NCBI RefSeq assembly: GCF_900094545.1
Contig: NZ_FMAH01000021.1
Coordinates: 1 to 64,000, forward strand
Reading direction: 5' to 3'
Length of the DNA: 64,000 bases
Source: Martinezella miluonensis
Lineage (GTDB): Bacteria; Pseudomonadota; Alphaproteobacteria; Rhizobiales; Rhizobiaceae
Shown: positions 35,684-44,340 of the stretch, one piece after another
Position numbering within the stretch: position 1 is the first letter of the stretch
Layout: the number at the start of each line of letters is the position of its first letter
Translations under genes and position numbers: made by a program
Notes under the pieces: model-generated
What the model saw: the letters and a program-made list of their open reading frames with translations, nothing else
What the model was told of the DNA's origin: nothing
Database searches by the model: none

Positions 35684-36337
35684 TCAGATTTCGTCGATGA
35701 ACATTGCCAGCACGGTCTTCAGCCGGTCGTGGCGCGCTTCGGCAAACTTGCGTCCGGTCTCGGTCTGGAAACCGTCCGCCAGTTTGAACAGCTTTGTCTC
35801 GAAATGGTCAATGGCGAAGCGCTTGTCGTCGAGCGGCCGCTCGGACGCAAGCGGATCGAAGGGATCGTAGAGACCGGAACCGAGGCGGCCGGCAATATAG
35901 AAGCAGCGCGCCGCGCCGACCATGCCGATCGCATCCAGCCGGTCGGCGTCCTGCAACATCTTCGCTTCCAGGGTTTCGGGCGGAAGATTGGCGGAGAAGC
36001 TGTGCGTGGTGATCGCATGCGCGGCCGCCGCAATATCCTCATCCGCCCAACCGAGTTCCTGTAGAATGCCCGATGCTTTCTCCGCAGCCAGCCGCGAGGC
36101 CTGCGCGCGATGCGGCGAATTCTTTTCCACGGCAACGCAATCATGCAGCAGCACGGCGGCCGCGAGAATTCGGGCATTGCCGCCCTCCTCGGCTTGAATG
36201 GCCATGGCATTCCTGAAAACCCGGAGGATATGGGCGATATCGTGCGAACCATCATCGCCATCGGCAGCGTGCGGAATGAGATCCGCAGCCAGCGTTTCGA
36301 ACGGGGCAAAGGCTCGCGCCATCCTGTTGGTGTCCAT
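35684..36337 (-). CDS. HD-domain phosphohydrolase
   Basis: 217 residues. The metal-binding set is GSHDIAHILRV, LLHDCVA and the later LQDADRLDAIG, the H...HD...D pattern of YedJ/YpgQ-like HD hydrolases acting on nucleotides. No other domain is present. It lies directly before the MOSC gene and 68 bp after the DUF2339 gene on the same strand. Confidence 0.85.
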   Translation of the reverse strand: MDTNRMARAFAPFETLAADLIPHAADGDDGSHDIAHILRVFRNAMAIQAEEGGNARILAAAVLLHDCVAVEKNSPHRAQASRLAAEKASGILQELGWADEDIAAAAHAITTHSFSANLPPETLEAKMLQDADRLDAIGMVGAARCFYIAGRLGSGLYDPFDPLASERPLDDKRFAIDHFETKLFKLADGFQTETGRKFAEARHDRLKTVLAMFIDEI

Positions 36338-36405
36338 TGTCGCACTCGCTCCGGAATGATCTGTCGGCAGAGCTTTCTCCTACCGGGCGAAAGGATTCGC
36401 CGCAA

Positions 36406-39177
36406 TCATTCCGTGGCTTTCTTGCGCGTCAGGATCTTCTGATAGAACAGACCGATACCGATCAGGACGGCGCCGAGGCCGATGAAGGAGAGGGCGCGCA
36501 GGAAGCCTTCGAGGTTTGCCATATCGATCAGGAAAGCCTTGACGACGGCGATGAAGACCAGCACCGCCGAGGCGATGCGCAGGCTCCGCGCTTCAAAACG
36601 GGCGCCAAGCCCGAGAAGGGCGATACCGATCAGCAGCCAGACGACGGAATAGGAATAGAGCTCGCCCTGGATGAAGTCGTTCCAGAAGGGAATGTACTCC
36701 CCTTGCCAGAAGCGGCGCACCGTCAGCGTCGCCCAGGCAAAGGCCATGATCGCGCCGGCAACGGCCAGCATGGCGACATAGGGCAGGGGCCGCCGGTTGC
36801 GCGCGAAAAGCGCCAGTCCGCCATAGGCGGCGGCAGGCACGAGATACCCCAGCAACAGCAGGTTGAACAACGGGATCCGGCCGGTGCTTTCGCCCGTGAT
36901 GAACGGGTTCAGTCCCAGCAGATGCAGTGTCAGGATCATGATGACCGAGAGCGTGCCGAGCACCATGCTGCCATAGCGGAAGAGGGGGCTCGCGGCGCTA
37001 AGGTCGAGGGCCATGAGCGTCGCGGAGGCGCCGATAGCCAGCAGGGTATAGATCGATTGCTCGCCGAGCGTCGGGACAGCGTCGTTCAGGACGCCGCCAT
37101 TCATGGCATGGCGCACCAGAATGGCGATCGTCAGCAGGACGAGGAAGGAGGCCAATGCCTGGAGTGCGCTGCGCAGCCGGATACTAGGAGATTGGCGGAC
37201 CATGAAAGCTGCCGCTGCGGCGAGGGCTGCCGGAATGCCGTAGCCTGCAAGCAGCATATTGAAGACCGGTATCCTGCCGAGCTCGGACGGATCGACGATG
37301 GTCGGCTGCCAGGCGATGCGCCCCATGGCGATGATCAACGCAGCGACCATTGTCCACGGCAGGACCGGCCAATCGCGTGCACTCCCCATCGACAGATAGG
37401 CAATGCCGAGGACCGGCAGCAATATGGTGGGCACGGCATGATGCGCAAGCACATGCAGAGCGAAGACCATGGCCGCGAAGGAGGCGGCGGCGAGAATGTT
37501 GGTCGGCAGGTTCCAGCCGTCGCCCGAGCGGCGATATTGCCATTCGGCAAGCGCCATCAGCGCGATACCCAGGCCGAGGCCATAGAGACCATGCAGCCAG
37601 TCGAGCGTCCAGTTGCCGAAATTGACGAAACTGATCGCGGCGATCGCCAGCGGTACGACGACCATGATCAGGCCCCAAAGCGCGGCAAAGGGTTTCTCGC
37701 CCTCTGCATACCGCTGAAGAAAGAAGGTGCCGATCAGCACGAAGATTGCTCCGAGGCCGAGCACTTCATAGAGAACTACGCTCTGCATCGCCGCCATCGC
37801 ATCGACGATGCTGGGATCGAGGCCATAGATCCAGTTCGTCATGAGACCGCCGACGCCGACGACCGCGATAACGGCAGACAGGATCGCCGCCCAGGCCGCA
37901 TGCAGCCGGCCCGCGCCGAAGGCGGCCACTACCGCGACGATCGCCGCGAACATGAACACGGCGTCGACGATGGGATAGCCATAGCGGAGGCTGTCGGCCA
38001 GCAAGGAGAGAGACACGACAAGGGCGCCGATCGTTGCCGTCAGTGTCATGCCCAGCGGCGGTCGGGCAAGGAAAGCGCCCCAGCCACCGGCGCTCCGAAG
38101 TTGGAGCGGATTGGTCTCCGGCCCGGTTGTCGCGTCATCTACCGCCTTCGCGGCAGCCTGGTAGCGCCCGGGCCAAAGGAAGATGGTGCCGCCGATCATG
38201 GCGAGCATCGAAAGCGTAACCGGCGTGAAATCGACGACCGAGCTGTAAGAGATGTAGAGCAGGGGCCAAAGGCTGAGCAGCGCATTGGCAAGCGACGGCG
38301 CAATCAGCCAGCGACGCAGCCGTGACGCAAGCAGCGTTGCGAGCCATGTCAGGACGAGGTAGCCGAAGAGGATCCAGGGTCGCGGTGCCGTCGATGCGAT
38401 CAGGGCGGGGGTGACCATGGAGGCAAGCAGGCCGAGGCCCGCCAGCGCCTGTCCATGCAAGAGCGACAGGGCAAGAGTAGCAAGCGAGATCAGCGCGAGG
38501 AGAACGAAAGCCGTGGCAGGCCCGATGAAGCCGTAGATGCCATGCGCTGCGTAGGTCGAGCCGAATAGCGCGACGACGCCGGCGGCCGTCAGCACACCGG
38601 GAACCATCGCATTTTGAAAGGCACTGCCGGAAACAGGCGCCGAACGGCGGCGGATGACTTCGCCCGCGGCAACGAGGATCAGGCCGAAGATCGCCGCAAG
38701 CACCAGCCGGACGCCTGGGCTCAACAGACCGCTCTCGATCGAATATTTGACCATGAAGATGCCGCCGAGGGCCAGCGCGATGCCACCGACCCACACCGCC
38801 CAGCGTGCGCCGATCGTGCTTTCCAGGCTTTCTTTCGGCTTCATCACTGCCGGCGTTGCGATATCCGGGCCGCCATCGGTGAACATGTCAGCCGTGCCGC
38901 GTGCGGCGATATCAGCCTCTTCGATATCGACCCGAGAGGGGCCTGGGATTGCGGCTTCGGCTATCGGTGTCTCGTCGTCGTGCTCAGCGTGCAGCAGAGC
39001 ATCACTCGTTTGCGGCCTTTCCGCGGGAATCGATTCGGCCATATCTGCCGGAAGCACCTTGCCCGCGATGACATTCTGCAGCTCTTGAACGCGAGCCTCC
39101 AGCCTTTTTATCCGCTGGTTGTATCCCCGCAGTATGAAAATGCCGGCGATCACGACGACAAGCGGCAGCAGTTCCAT
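36406..39177 (-). CDS. DUF2339 polytopic membrane protein
   Basis: 923 residues. An N-terminal membrane segment (ELLPLVVVIAGIFILRGY) and a short coiled coil (RIKRLEARVQELQN) are followed by a linker of about 90 residues and then more than 20 hydrophobic segments to the C-terminus, which ends in a basic KILTRKKATE. Function unknown; the family is widespread in proteobacteria as a single very hydrophobic protein. ATG at 39177 is supported by GGAGAGG. The antisense 662-codon open frame is a GC-content artefact. Confidence 0.85.
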   Translation of the reverse strand: MELLPLVVVIAGIFILRGYNQRIKRLEARVQELQNVIAGKVLPADMAESIPAERPQTSDALLHAEHDDETPIAEAAIPGPSRVDIEEADIAARGTADMFTDGGPDIATPAVMKPKESLESTIGARWAVWVGGIALALGGIFMVKYSIESGLLSPGVRLVLAAIFGLILVAAGEVIRRRSAPVSGSAFQNAMVPGVLTAAGVVALFGSTYAAHGIYGFIGPATAFVLLALISLATLALSLLHGQALAGLGLLASMVTPALIASTAPRPWILFGYLVLTWLATLLASRLRRWLIAPSLANALLSLWPLLYISYSSVVDFTPVTLSMLAMIGGTIFLWPGRYQAAAKAVDDATTGPETNPLQLRSAGGWGAFLARPPLGMTLTATIGALVVSLSLLADSLRYGYPIVDAVFMFAAIVAVVAAFGAGRLHAAWAAILSAVIAVVGVGGLMTNWIYGLDPSIVDAMAAMQSVVLYEVLGLGAIFVLIGTFFLQRYAEGEKPFAALWGLIMVVVPLAIAAISFVNFGNWTLDWLHGLYGLGLGIALMALAEWQYRRSGDGWNLPTNILAAASFAAMVFALHVLAHHAVPTILLPVLGIAYLSMGSARDWPVLPWTMVAALIIAMGRIAWQPTIVDPSELGRIPVFNMLLAGYGIPAALAAAAAFMVRQSPSIRLRSALQALASFLVLLTIAILVRHAMNGGVLNDAVPTLGEQSIYTLLAIGASATLMALDLSAASPLFRYGSMVLGTLSVIMILTLHLLGLNPFITGESTGRIPLFNLLLLGYLVPAAAYGGLALFARNRRPLPYVAMLAVAGAIMAFAWATLTVRRFWQGEYIPFWNDFIQGELYSYSVVWLLIGIALLGLGARFEARSLRIASAVLVFIAVVKAFLIDMANLEGFLRALSFIGLGAVLIGIGLFYQKILTRKKATE

Positions 39178-39471
39178 CAAGGCCTCTCCGTGAGCAATCG
39201 TCCGCACAATATACCAATTGGACTGAACGGTAAGGGTTAGCAGTCAAATTCGCCTATGATTCCAGTGGATTATACCGAGCAATACGGCAAAGCCGAGCCG
39301 ACGAGGTATTAGCTGGTTCCGATTTACCTTTTGAAAATTATAGTTAATACTCATTAACAATTCGTATTTACTGATAGAGCGAAGCAGCTTATCAAGGGCT
39401 CATGGTCCAGTCCTGAATGTATTGAGGGCAAACGACGTCGCATGAGGCGGCTCCTTCCAAAGGAGATTTGA
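39178..39471 (+). promoter_or_regulatory. Promoter region of the short EF-hand gene, with a CtrA-like site
   Basis: 294 AT-rich bases between the divergent DUF2339 and EF-hand genes. GTTAATACTCATTAAC at 39343-39358 is a dyad with perfect 6-bp arms and reads TTAA-N6-TTAAC, one base short of the CtrA spacing. AAGGAGATTTGA immediately precedes the EF-hand ATG. Confidence 0.4.
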
Positions 39472-39798
39472 ATGTCCCATGTATCTTCCATATCCAATAG
39501 CTCTTATCCCTATCGCGGCACGCTTTCGCGCCTCGATGCCAATGGGGACGGTCTGCTCAGCGGTCAGGAGCGTGAGGCTGGCGAGCGTCCCGGCATTCTC
39601 CAGGAGAATGCCGACAATAGCACTTCGGATAGTTCAAGCAGCGCCATGAGCGACCTGATGGCCAAGCTCATGCAATTGCCCAGCGCCGATGTCGCCTCCA
39701 GAGCCAAGCTGCCGGAACTCCATACGGATTTGTTCTCGCCGATGGATGCCTACAACAGCACCTACGGCCAGTACGACGTGGGTAGCATCGCGGCCTGA
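39472..39798 (+). CDS. Small EF-hand protein (short paralogue)
   Basis: 108 residues. A Ser-rich N-terminus (MSHVSSISNSS) precedes one canonical EF-hand loop, DANGDGLLSGQE (22-33), with all calcium ligands. A Ser/Asp-rich middle follows, and the C-terminus ends in AYNSTYGQYDVGSIAA. The N-terminal MSxVSSI and C-terminal TYGQYD motifs are shared with the 218-residue paralogue at 40687, which has two further EF-hands. No Sec signal peptide or membrane segment. Export by a non-classical route is possible but unproven. The shared Shine-Dalgarno context is AGGAGATTTG. Confidence 0.8.
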   Translation: MSHVSSISNSSYPYRGTLSRLDANGDGLLSGQEREAGERPGILQENADNSTSDSSSSAMSDLMAKLMQLPSADVASRAKLPELHTDLFSPMDAYNSTYGQYDVGSIAA

Positions 39799-39946
39799 CA
39801 ATAGCTGGTTTCGTCGGATTGTTTCAGCGACCTGCCGGACGACGGTGGGTCGCTTTATCTGTTTGATGCAATTCATTTTCCTCTCGGCGGAACACTCATG
39901 CCCGCAATGCGTTGGACAGTGATCACCAAAGAGGGAGTACCGTTCC

Positions 39947-40456
39947 ATGAGGCGGACGATGATGATGGCTGCAATTCTTGCTCTAGCTGCGGCCATGCCT
40001 GCGGCGGCTCAAGACCAGAGGACGGCGACCGCCGATTTCGTCGGGCTTGACGGCAAGCAGGCAGGGCGGGCGACCCTGACCGAGGGCAAGTCGGGCGTGC
40101 TGATCGAGATGGAAGTCTCGGGTCTGCCGGCCAATCGCTGGGTCGCGTTTCATATCCACGAAAGCAGCCGGTGCGACCATACGCATGGCTTCGAATCCGC
40201 CGGCGGGCATTTCAATCCGACGAAGGCTGAGCACGGCTTTCTCGCCGCAAAGGGACCGCATGCGGGCGACATGCCCAACCAGTATGTCGATCAGGATGGA
40301 AAGCTGCGGGCCCAGGTATTCAACGGCTTGGTATCGCTCAACGGCAAGAACGGTATCCGTGGCCGCACGCTGATGATCCATGAAGAATCGGATGATTATC
40401 GCAGCCAGCCGGTCGGCGGCGCCGGCAAGCGTCTGGCGTGTGCGGTCATCCAGTAG
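39947..40456 (+). CDS. sodC: Periplasmic Cu/Zn superoxide dismutase SodC
   Basis: 169 residues. The signal peptide ends at AAA before QDQRTA. Cu/Zn ligands are all visible: FHIHESS (two Cu His), AGGHFNP (bridging His), AEHG, GPHAGDMPN (Zn His and Asp) and MIHEESDDY (Cu His). Cysteines in SRCDH and RLACAVI can form the family disulfide. It dismutates superoxide outside the cytoplasm. It sits between two EF-hand genes on the same strand, an arrangement that may be fortuitous or a calcium/oxidative-stress surface cluster. Starts at MMM (39959-39965) are also possible. Confidence 0.88.
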   Translation: MRRTMMMAAILALAAAMPAAAQDQRTATADFVGLDGKQAGRATLTEGKSGVLIEMEVSGLPANRWVAFHIHESSRCDHTHGFESAGGHFNPTKAEHGFLAAKGPHAGDMPNQYVDQDGKLRAQVFNGLVSLNGKNGIRGRTLMIHEESDDYRSQPVGGAGKRLACAVIQ

Positions 40457-40565
40457 GCCCAACCAACAGGCGATTCGAATCCTTGCGCGAGGCTGTGCCA
40501 AGTGCCGGTTGTTTCCGCGCAGTGGGCGCCCACCAGCAATGGGATTCGATGCCTGTCAATTATGG

Positions 40566-40581
40566 TTAATGATGAATTAAC
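40566..40581 (+). promoter_or_regulatory. CtrA-type box upstream of the long EF-hand gene
   Basis: TTAATGATGAATTAAC is a perfect TTAA-N7-TTAAC, the Caulobacter CtrA consensus, also used in rhizobia. It lies 105 bp before the ATG of the 218-residue EF-hand gene, a suitable distance for promoter control. Confidence 0.55.
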
Positions 40582-40686
40582 ACCCATCTATCTCAGCCCG
40601 GCCAAATCGACCTATTCTCGCGGCAGATGACTAAGCGTGTCGGGGGGCAGTCGAACACGCCAATGGCGTTTGCTTAGGAGATTTGG

Positions 40687-41343
40687 ATGAGTGGCGTTTC
40701 TTCAATTGGAAGCAGCATGACGGCTGCCTCGTACAGTCCGCTTGACAAGAACCAGGACGGCGTTGTGGATGCTCAGGAATTGCAGCAGGCCGCTCAATCG
40801 GGCCTTCTGTCGGCAAGCCTTCTCAAGGATGAGGACAGTGACAGCAGCAGCGATCCAAGCGCCACGGACATTTTCTCCGGCAACCTGGCGTCGATGCTGC
40901 TGCAGATGCAGCAAGCCGGCCAATCGGGCTCTTCGACGTCGAGCAGCTCTACGGATCAGTCGCCGATGGATCAACTATTCGCCCGCCTCGATACCAATCA
41001 GGATGGCAAGATCACGCAGAGTGAGTTCGTCGCCGGACGGCCGAAGGACATGAGCGAAAGCGATGCGGAGAACCTCTTCAAGAGCATCGATAGGCAAAAC
41101 TCCGGCTCGCTGACCAAGGATCAGTTCGCGGGGGGTCTCGATGCGCTCAAATCATCGGACGCCTCTGCCGCCGACATGCTGTCTTTGGAACCATCGTCGG
41201 ATAGCAGCAATGCGAATTCGGATACGGCAGCCCAGAACCAAGCGCTGGACGTTTTGCTGAGCGAAATGCAGAATCCGTCGGCCCTCTATCAGAATACCTA
41301 TGGTCAGTACGACCCTGAGCAGTCGGGCGGCGTCTCCGCCTGA
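40687..41343 (+). CDS. EF-hand protein (long paralogue)
   Basis: 218 residues. Three EF-hand loops: DKNQDGVVDAQE (20-31), DTNQDGKITQSE (102-113) and DRQNSGSLTKDQ (135-146; the last position is Gln, so calcium binding is probably weak). Ser/Asp-rich linkers separate them. The N-terminus MSGVSSIGSS and C-terminal NTYGQYDPEQSGGVSA match the short paralogue at 39472. No signal peptide. Such Ser-rich EF-hand proteins occur in plant-associated bacteria and resemble secreted EF-hand effectors, but identity to any named protein is not claimed. Confidence 0.82.
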   Translation: MSGVSSIGSSMTAASYSPLDKNQDGVVDAQELQQAAQSGLLSASLLKDEDSDSSSDPSATDIFSGNLASMLLQMQQAGQSGSSTSSSSTDQSPMDQLFARLDTNQDGKITQSEFVAGRPKDMSESDAENLFKSIDRQNSGSLTKDQFAGGLDALKSSDASAADMLSLEPSSDSSNANSDTAAQNQALDVLLSEMQNPSALYQNTYGQYDPEQSGGVSA

Positions 41344-41371
41344 CCCGCGGGCAACCGATTGTCGTGAAACG

Positions 41372-41404
41372 AACGGAGGCTGCACAAACCGGCCTCCGTT
41401 TTGT
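41372..41404 (+). terminator. Terminator after the long EF-hand gene
   Basis: AACGGAGGC (41372-41380) pairs perfectly with GCCTCCGTT (41392-41400) and runs into TTTTGTTT. It also lies just beyond the stop of the phosphatase gene on the minus strand, so it may work both ways. Confidence 0.75.
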
Positions 41405-41938
41405 TTATGGCGTATTGCTCAGTTCTGCCAATGGCAGCACGAATGGCGCATTGCCGTCAGCATCCGCACCACGGCCGATCTCTTTGAGCGCCGCGACAAG
41501 CCGGCCATTGCGTCCAAGCATGTCATCTCCGATCGCGATCAGCCGGGTATTTGGCGTTGCGAAGGGGGAAGCCGCGCGCAGGCGGCGAACGAGGGCTAGG
41601 TCATCCTGTTCCGGATGAACGGCAAGAGCAGCGATCAGTGCTGCGGCCGGCGAGCGCGAAACCCCCATCCAGCAATGGATCAGCAGAGGCGATGTACGAT
41701 CCCACTGCGTCGCAAAATTGATGATCGCGCGGACATGCGTCTCCTGGGGAGCGATGAGATCGCCGGTGCCTGCAAAGCTGATGTCGTTCATGCTGAGCAG
41801 CAGGTGCCGGTCCGCCTTGATGACGGCAGGTCGATGAAAAGCCTGCTCCTTGGCCATCAGGCTGATCATTTCGCGTGCACCATGGCGAACGGCCATCTCG
41901 GCGATGCGCGCCAGTGGCGATATCACGATATCAGTCAC
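41405..41938 (-). CDS. Dual-specificity/tyrosine-phosphatase-like protein
   Basis: 177 residues. HCWMGVSRS is the HCx5R phosphatase signature, with nucleophilic Cys and P-loop Arg, flanked by RSPAAALIAAL. A general-acid Asp may lie in the upstream SMNDISFAG segment. The GTG at 41938 is chosen because it overlaps the stop of the HD gene by four bases; the open frame extends upstream without codon bias. Substrate may be phosphotyrosine or a phosphoinositide-like compound. It is the third gene of a tightly coupled set with the HD and YgfZ genes. Confidence 0.75.
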   Translation of the reverse strand: MTDIVISPLARIAEMAVRHGAREMISLMAKEQAFHRPAVIKADRHLLLSMNDISFAGTGDLIAPQETHVRAIINFATQWDRTSPLLIHCWMGVSRSPAAALIAALAVHPEQDDLALVRRLRAASPFATPNTRLIAIGDDMLGRNGRLVAALKEIGRGADADGNAPFVLPLAELSNTP

Positions 41939-42552
41939 GCACCGACCCTCATTGCCGCACGCTCGGCCTCGATCTCCTCGAAGCGCTGTAGGAACAATCG
42001 CTGCGCCTCGACCGCCGGCACGGGATCGATCGGCAGCATCTCCCGGGTGATGTCGCGGGGCTGGCCGAAGAATTTGCGTCCTTCTTCCGGCGTGAAGCCG
42101 GCAAGCAACGTCGCCTCGAAATAGGCAGAGACCGTATCTGCCTTCTTGATCCTGTCCTTTAATTGCGGCGCGCAATGCGGCGGCAGGGCAAAGCGACGAT
42201 AGATCGCTGCTTCGAGCCGCTTCTCCACCTCTTTATAGCCACCACCGACGACGGACTTGAACGGCGAAATCATGTCGCCGATCACATATTCCGGCGCATC
42301 ATGCAGCAGCGCGGCGAGCCACTCATCCGGGCTGGACGGATTGAGATGGCGAAAGATAGCCTCCACGACAAGGCTATGCTGCGCGACGGAGAAGGCGTGA
42401 TCGCCCGAGGTTTGACCATTCCAGCGCGCGACGCGGGCAAGCCCGTGCGCGATGTCGCCGATCTCGACGTCGAGCGGCGATGGGTCCAGCAGATCGAGCC
42501 TGCGCCCGGACAACATGCGCTGCCAGGCGCGCGGCGTCTTGGCCGAGTTCAT
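41935..42552 (-). CDS. HD-domain hydrolase (YfbR-like)
   Basis: 205 residues. HSLVVEAIF, LLHDAPEYVIGDM and a later Asp match the H...HD...D metal site of YfbR-like 5'-nucleotidases, which remove phosphate from deoxyribonucleoside monophosphates. The start ATG overlaps the ygfZ stop (ATGA), and the stop overlaps the GTG of the phosphatase gene, so translation of all three is probably coupled. Confidence 0.85.
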   Translation of the reverse strand: MNSAKTPRAWQRMLSGRRLDLLDPSPLDVEIGDIAHGLARVARWNGQTSGDHAFSVAQHSLVVEAIFRHLNPSSPDEWLAALLHDAPEYVIGDMISPFKSVVGGGYKEVEKRLEAAIYRRFALPPHCAPQLKDRIKKADTVSAYFEATLLAGFTPEEGRKFFGQPRDITREMLPIDPVPAVEAQRLFLQRFEEIEAERAAMRVGA

Positions 42553-43388
42553 GCCGAAGCCTCATCGGCGGGGGCGGGGAAGGTGAGGCCGGACCATGCG
42601 GGCAGCGACACCGAGACCTCGACCCCGCCAGCCAGGATCGGCGTTCCCGTCGCAATGGCTTCGCCTGCGCGATCGATACGGATAACGGCAAGGCCCTTGC
42701 GGCCGGCGGTCGATCCCAGCGACCCCATCGGCTTGCCGCCGGCGGTCAGCTCGGTCCCGGAAACGGGCAGATCCGCGGTGCCATCGACGATGACGACGCG
42801 CCTGCGCGCCGTGCCGCGATGATGCATGCGGGAAACCACTTCCTGGCCGATATAGCAGCCCTTGCGGAAGCCCAGCCCGCCGTTGAGATCCATCATCACA
42901 TCATGCGGAAATGCATCCTGCAGCACGAAATCGCGGCCGGAAATGGCGACGCCGTTGGCAATACGCAGTTCGTCGTAAAGCGCTTCTGCATCTTGACCAT
43001 GTTGGCCAGGCGTGCGCGTCAGCGCGATGTCGGCCTTGAGGAAACGGCTGTCGCGTGGGCCTTCGCCCACTTCGTCGGCCCATGCCACCGTAACGCCCTG
43101 AACATCCTCGACGCTAAAGTCGACCTTGGCGCGCAGCCGATACATGGTCAGGCGCTTCAACAGGCCATCTTGCAGTGTCGCATCGGTCTCGATCAGAAAG
43201 CCCGGGTCGTCTCGCCGGATCATGAAGTCAAACAGGATCTTGCCCTGCGGCGTCAGCAATGCACCGGGGCGCACTTGGTCCGTCTCGAGCGAGACGAGGT
43301 CGGTGGTGATAAGATTGTGCAGAAACGCCTCCGCTTCCGCGCCGGCAATGCGGATGAAGGAGCGATTTTTCAGGAATACGGCTGGCAT
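42549..43388 (-). CDS. ygfZ: Folate-dependent Fe-S cluster protein YgfZ
   Basis: 279 residues, GcvT/YgfZ fold. KGCYIGQEVVSRMHHRG contains the invariant KGCYxGQE signature whose Cys is essential. YgfZ binds tetrahydrofolate and supports maturation or repair of [4Fe-4S] enzymes. It is the first gene of the coupled set with the HD and phosphatase genes. The RIME-like element lies 18 bp upstream of its start. Confidence 0.92.
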   Translation of the reverse strand: MPAVFLKNRSFIRIAGAEAEAFLHNLITTDLVSLETDQVRPGALLTPQGKILFDFMIRRDDPGFLIETDATLQDGLLKRLTMYRLRAKVDFSVEDVQGVTVAWADEVGEGPRDSRFLKADIALTRTPGQHGQDAEALYDELRIANGVAISGRDFVLQDAFPHDVMMDLNGGLGFRKGCYIGQEVVSRMHHRGTARRRVVIVDGTADLPVSGTELTAGGKPMGSLGSTAGRKGLAVIRIDRAGEAIATGTPILAGGVEVSVSLPAWSGLTFPAPADEASA

Positions 43389-43405
43389 GTTGGATCCGCT
43401 GATTT

Positions 43406-43511
43406 GGCTTAAAGCGCGCCGCGATCTTCCAGATTCGCTACGTGCGCTTTAAGCTCTTGATTTTGCGCATGTCGTTGCCGCAAAACCGCTGCGCACTTTT
43501 GCGCGACATGC
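43406..43511. repeat. RIME-like intergenic mosaic element (copy 1)
   Basis: 106 bp with two palindromes. One has TTAAAGCGC and GCGCTTTAA arms (43409-43452). The other has GCATGTCG (43467-43474) and CGACATGC (43504-43511) arms around a CAAAACCGCTGCGCACTTTTG core. Its reverse complement aligns over its full length with 55111-55215. Two large palindromes in about 105 bp match what I recall of the Rhizobium-specific intergenic mosaic elements (RIME). Confidence 0.8.
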
Positions 43512-43565
43512 TTCATCATCAAGAGGTAGGGCCTGCGGCGCAGAACCGCAAGTTCCCCGGCTGGA

Positions 43566-44324
43566 TCATTCGCCCGAGGTAAAGAATTTCCATCGGCCGT
43601 CCGGTGTGATGCCGACGCGATAAAAATTATAGCCGCCAAATTCCAGCATGTCGGCATAATCGCCCGCCGTCACGATGCGCATCAGGTCGACCTTCTCCGG
43701 CGTGGAGAGCGTCTTGATGTCCTTCTGGGCGAAATAGGGCCAGACATACATTTCGTCTGGCGTGCCCTGGCCGACATGGGCAAAGCCCGTCGACATGATA
43801 TCGAGCAGGATGGACAGGATTTCGATGCCGTCCGGATCGCCCGAGAGATCATGGAGGGTCTTGATCGGATCCTCACCGGGGTCGTCGGCGGTGACCTGAG
43901 TCTGCTTCAGGCCGGCACCGACGTTCATCAGCGGACGTAGGCGCTCGAGATCGCCCGAAGCCGCAGCCTCGACGATCGCCGCGCGGAGCTTCTTGACCGG
44001 CTCCGGCGCCTTGTCGATGTCGAAGAGGAATTCGACCGATTTGTTTGCACTCGACGCATCGCCACCGTTCTGGCTGGCTTGCTTGTTGATCAGCGGATCC
44101 GGCATCGGCAGCGCGTTGTTGGCAGGCGCTTCCAGCGCCTGCTCGACAGGCTTGGCGTTCTTTTGCTGGCCGGATGTACCGGCGGCGCCCGGCAGCTGCG
44201 CCGGAGGATTGAGCTCGGAGAAGGCGAGGGCTGGCAGCGGCAAGGCGGTGCCGCTCAAAAGCAGAGCTGCAGCGGCAAGCGAGGCAATGGAACAGCGGAA
44301 CTCATTGCCTGGGAAGATACGCAT
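43566..44324 (-). CDS. Exported protein of unknown function
   Basis: 252 residues. A signal peptide (SIASLAAAALLLSGTALP, cut after ALA) is followed by a Pro/Ala/Asn-rich linker with NNALPMPDPLI and a compact C-terminal domain (about 120-252) with YFAQKDIKTLSTPEKVDL and GDGRWKFF-like TPDGRWKFFTSGE ending. I do not recognise a named domain. Periplasmic location is inferred from the signal peptide. It lies 16 bases after the small gene at 44341 on the same strand and may be co-transcribed. Confidence 0.75.
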   Translation of the reverse strand: MRIFPGNEFRCSIASLAAAALLLSGTALPLPALAFSELNPPAQLPGAAGTSGQQKNAKPVEQALEAPANNALPMPDPLINKQASQNGGDASSANKSVEFLFDIDKAPEPVKKLRAAIVEAAASGDLERLRPLMNVGAGLKQTQVTADDPGEDPIKTLHDLSGDPDGIEILSILLDIMSTGFAHVGQGTPDEMYVWPYFAQKDIKTLSTPEKVDLMRIVTAGDYADMLEFGGYNFYRVGITPDGRWKFFTSGE

Positions 44325-44340
44325 GAGCAATCTCTGTTTT

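Noticed and set aside
36337..38325. 662-codon open frame antisense to the DUF2339 gene
   Set aside because: Rich in His, Gln, Arg and Asp without any fold; antisense to a consistent hydrophobic protein.
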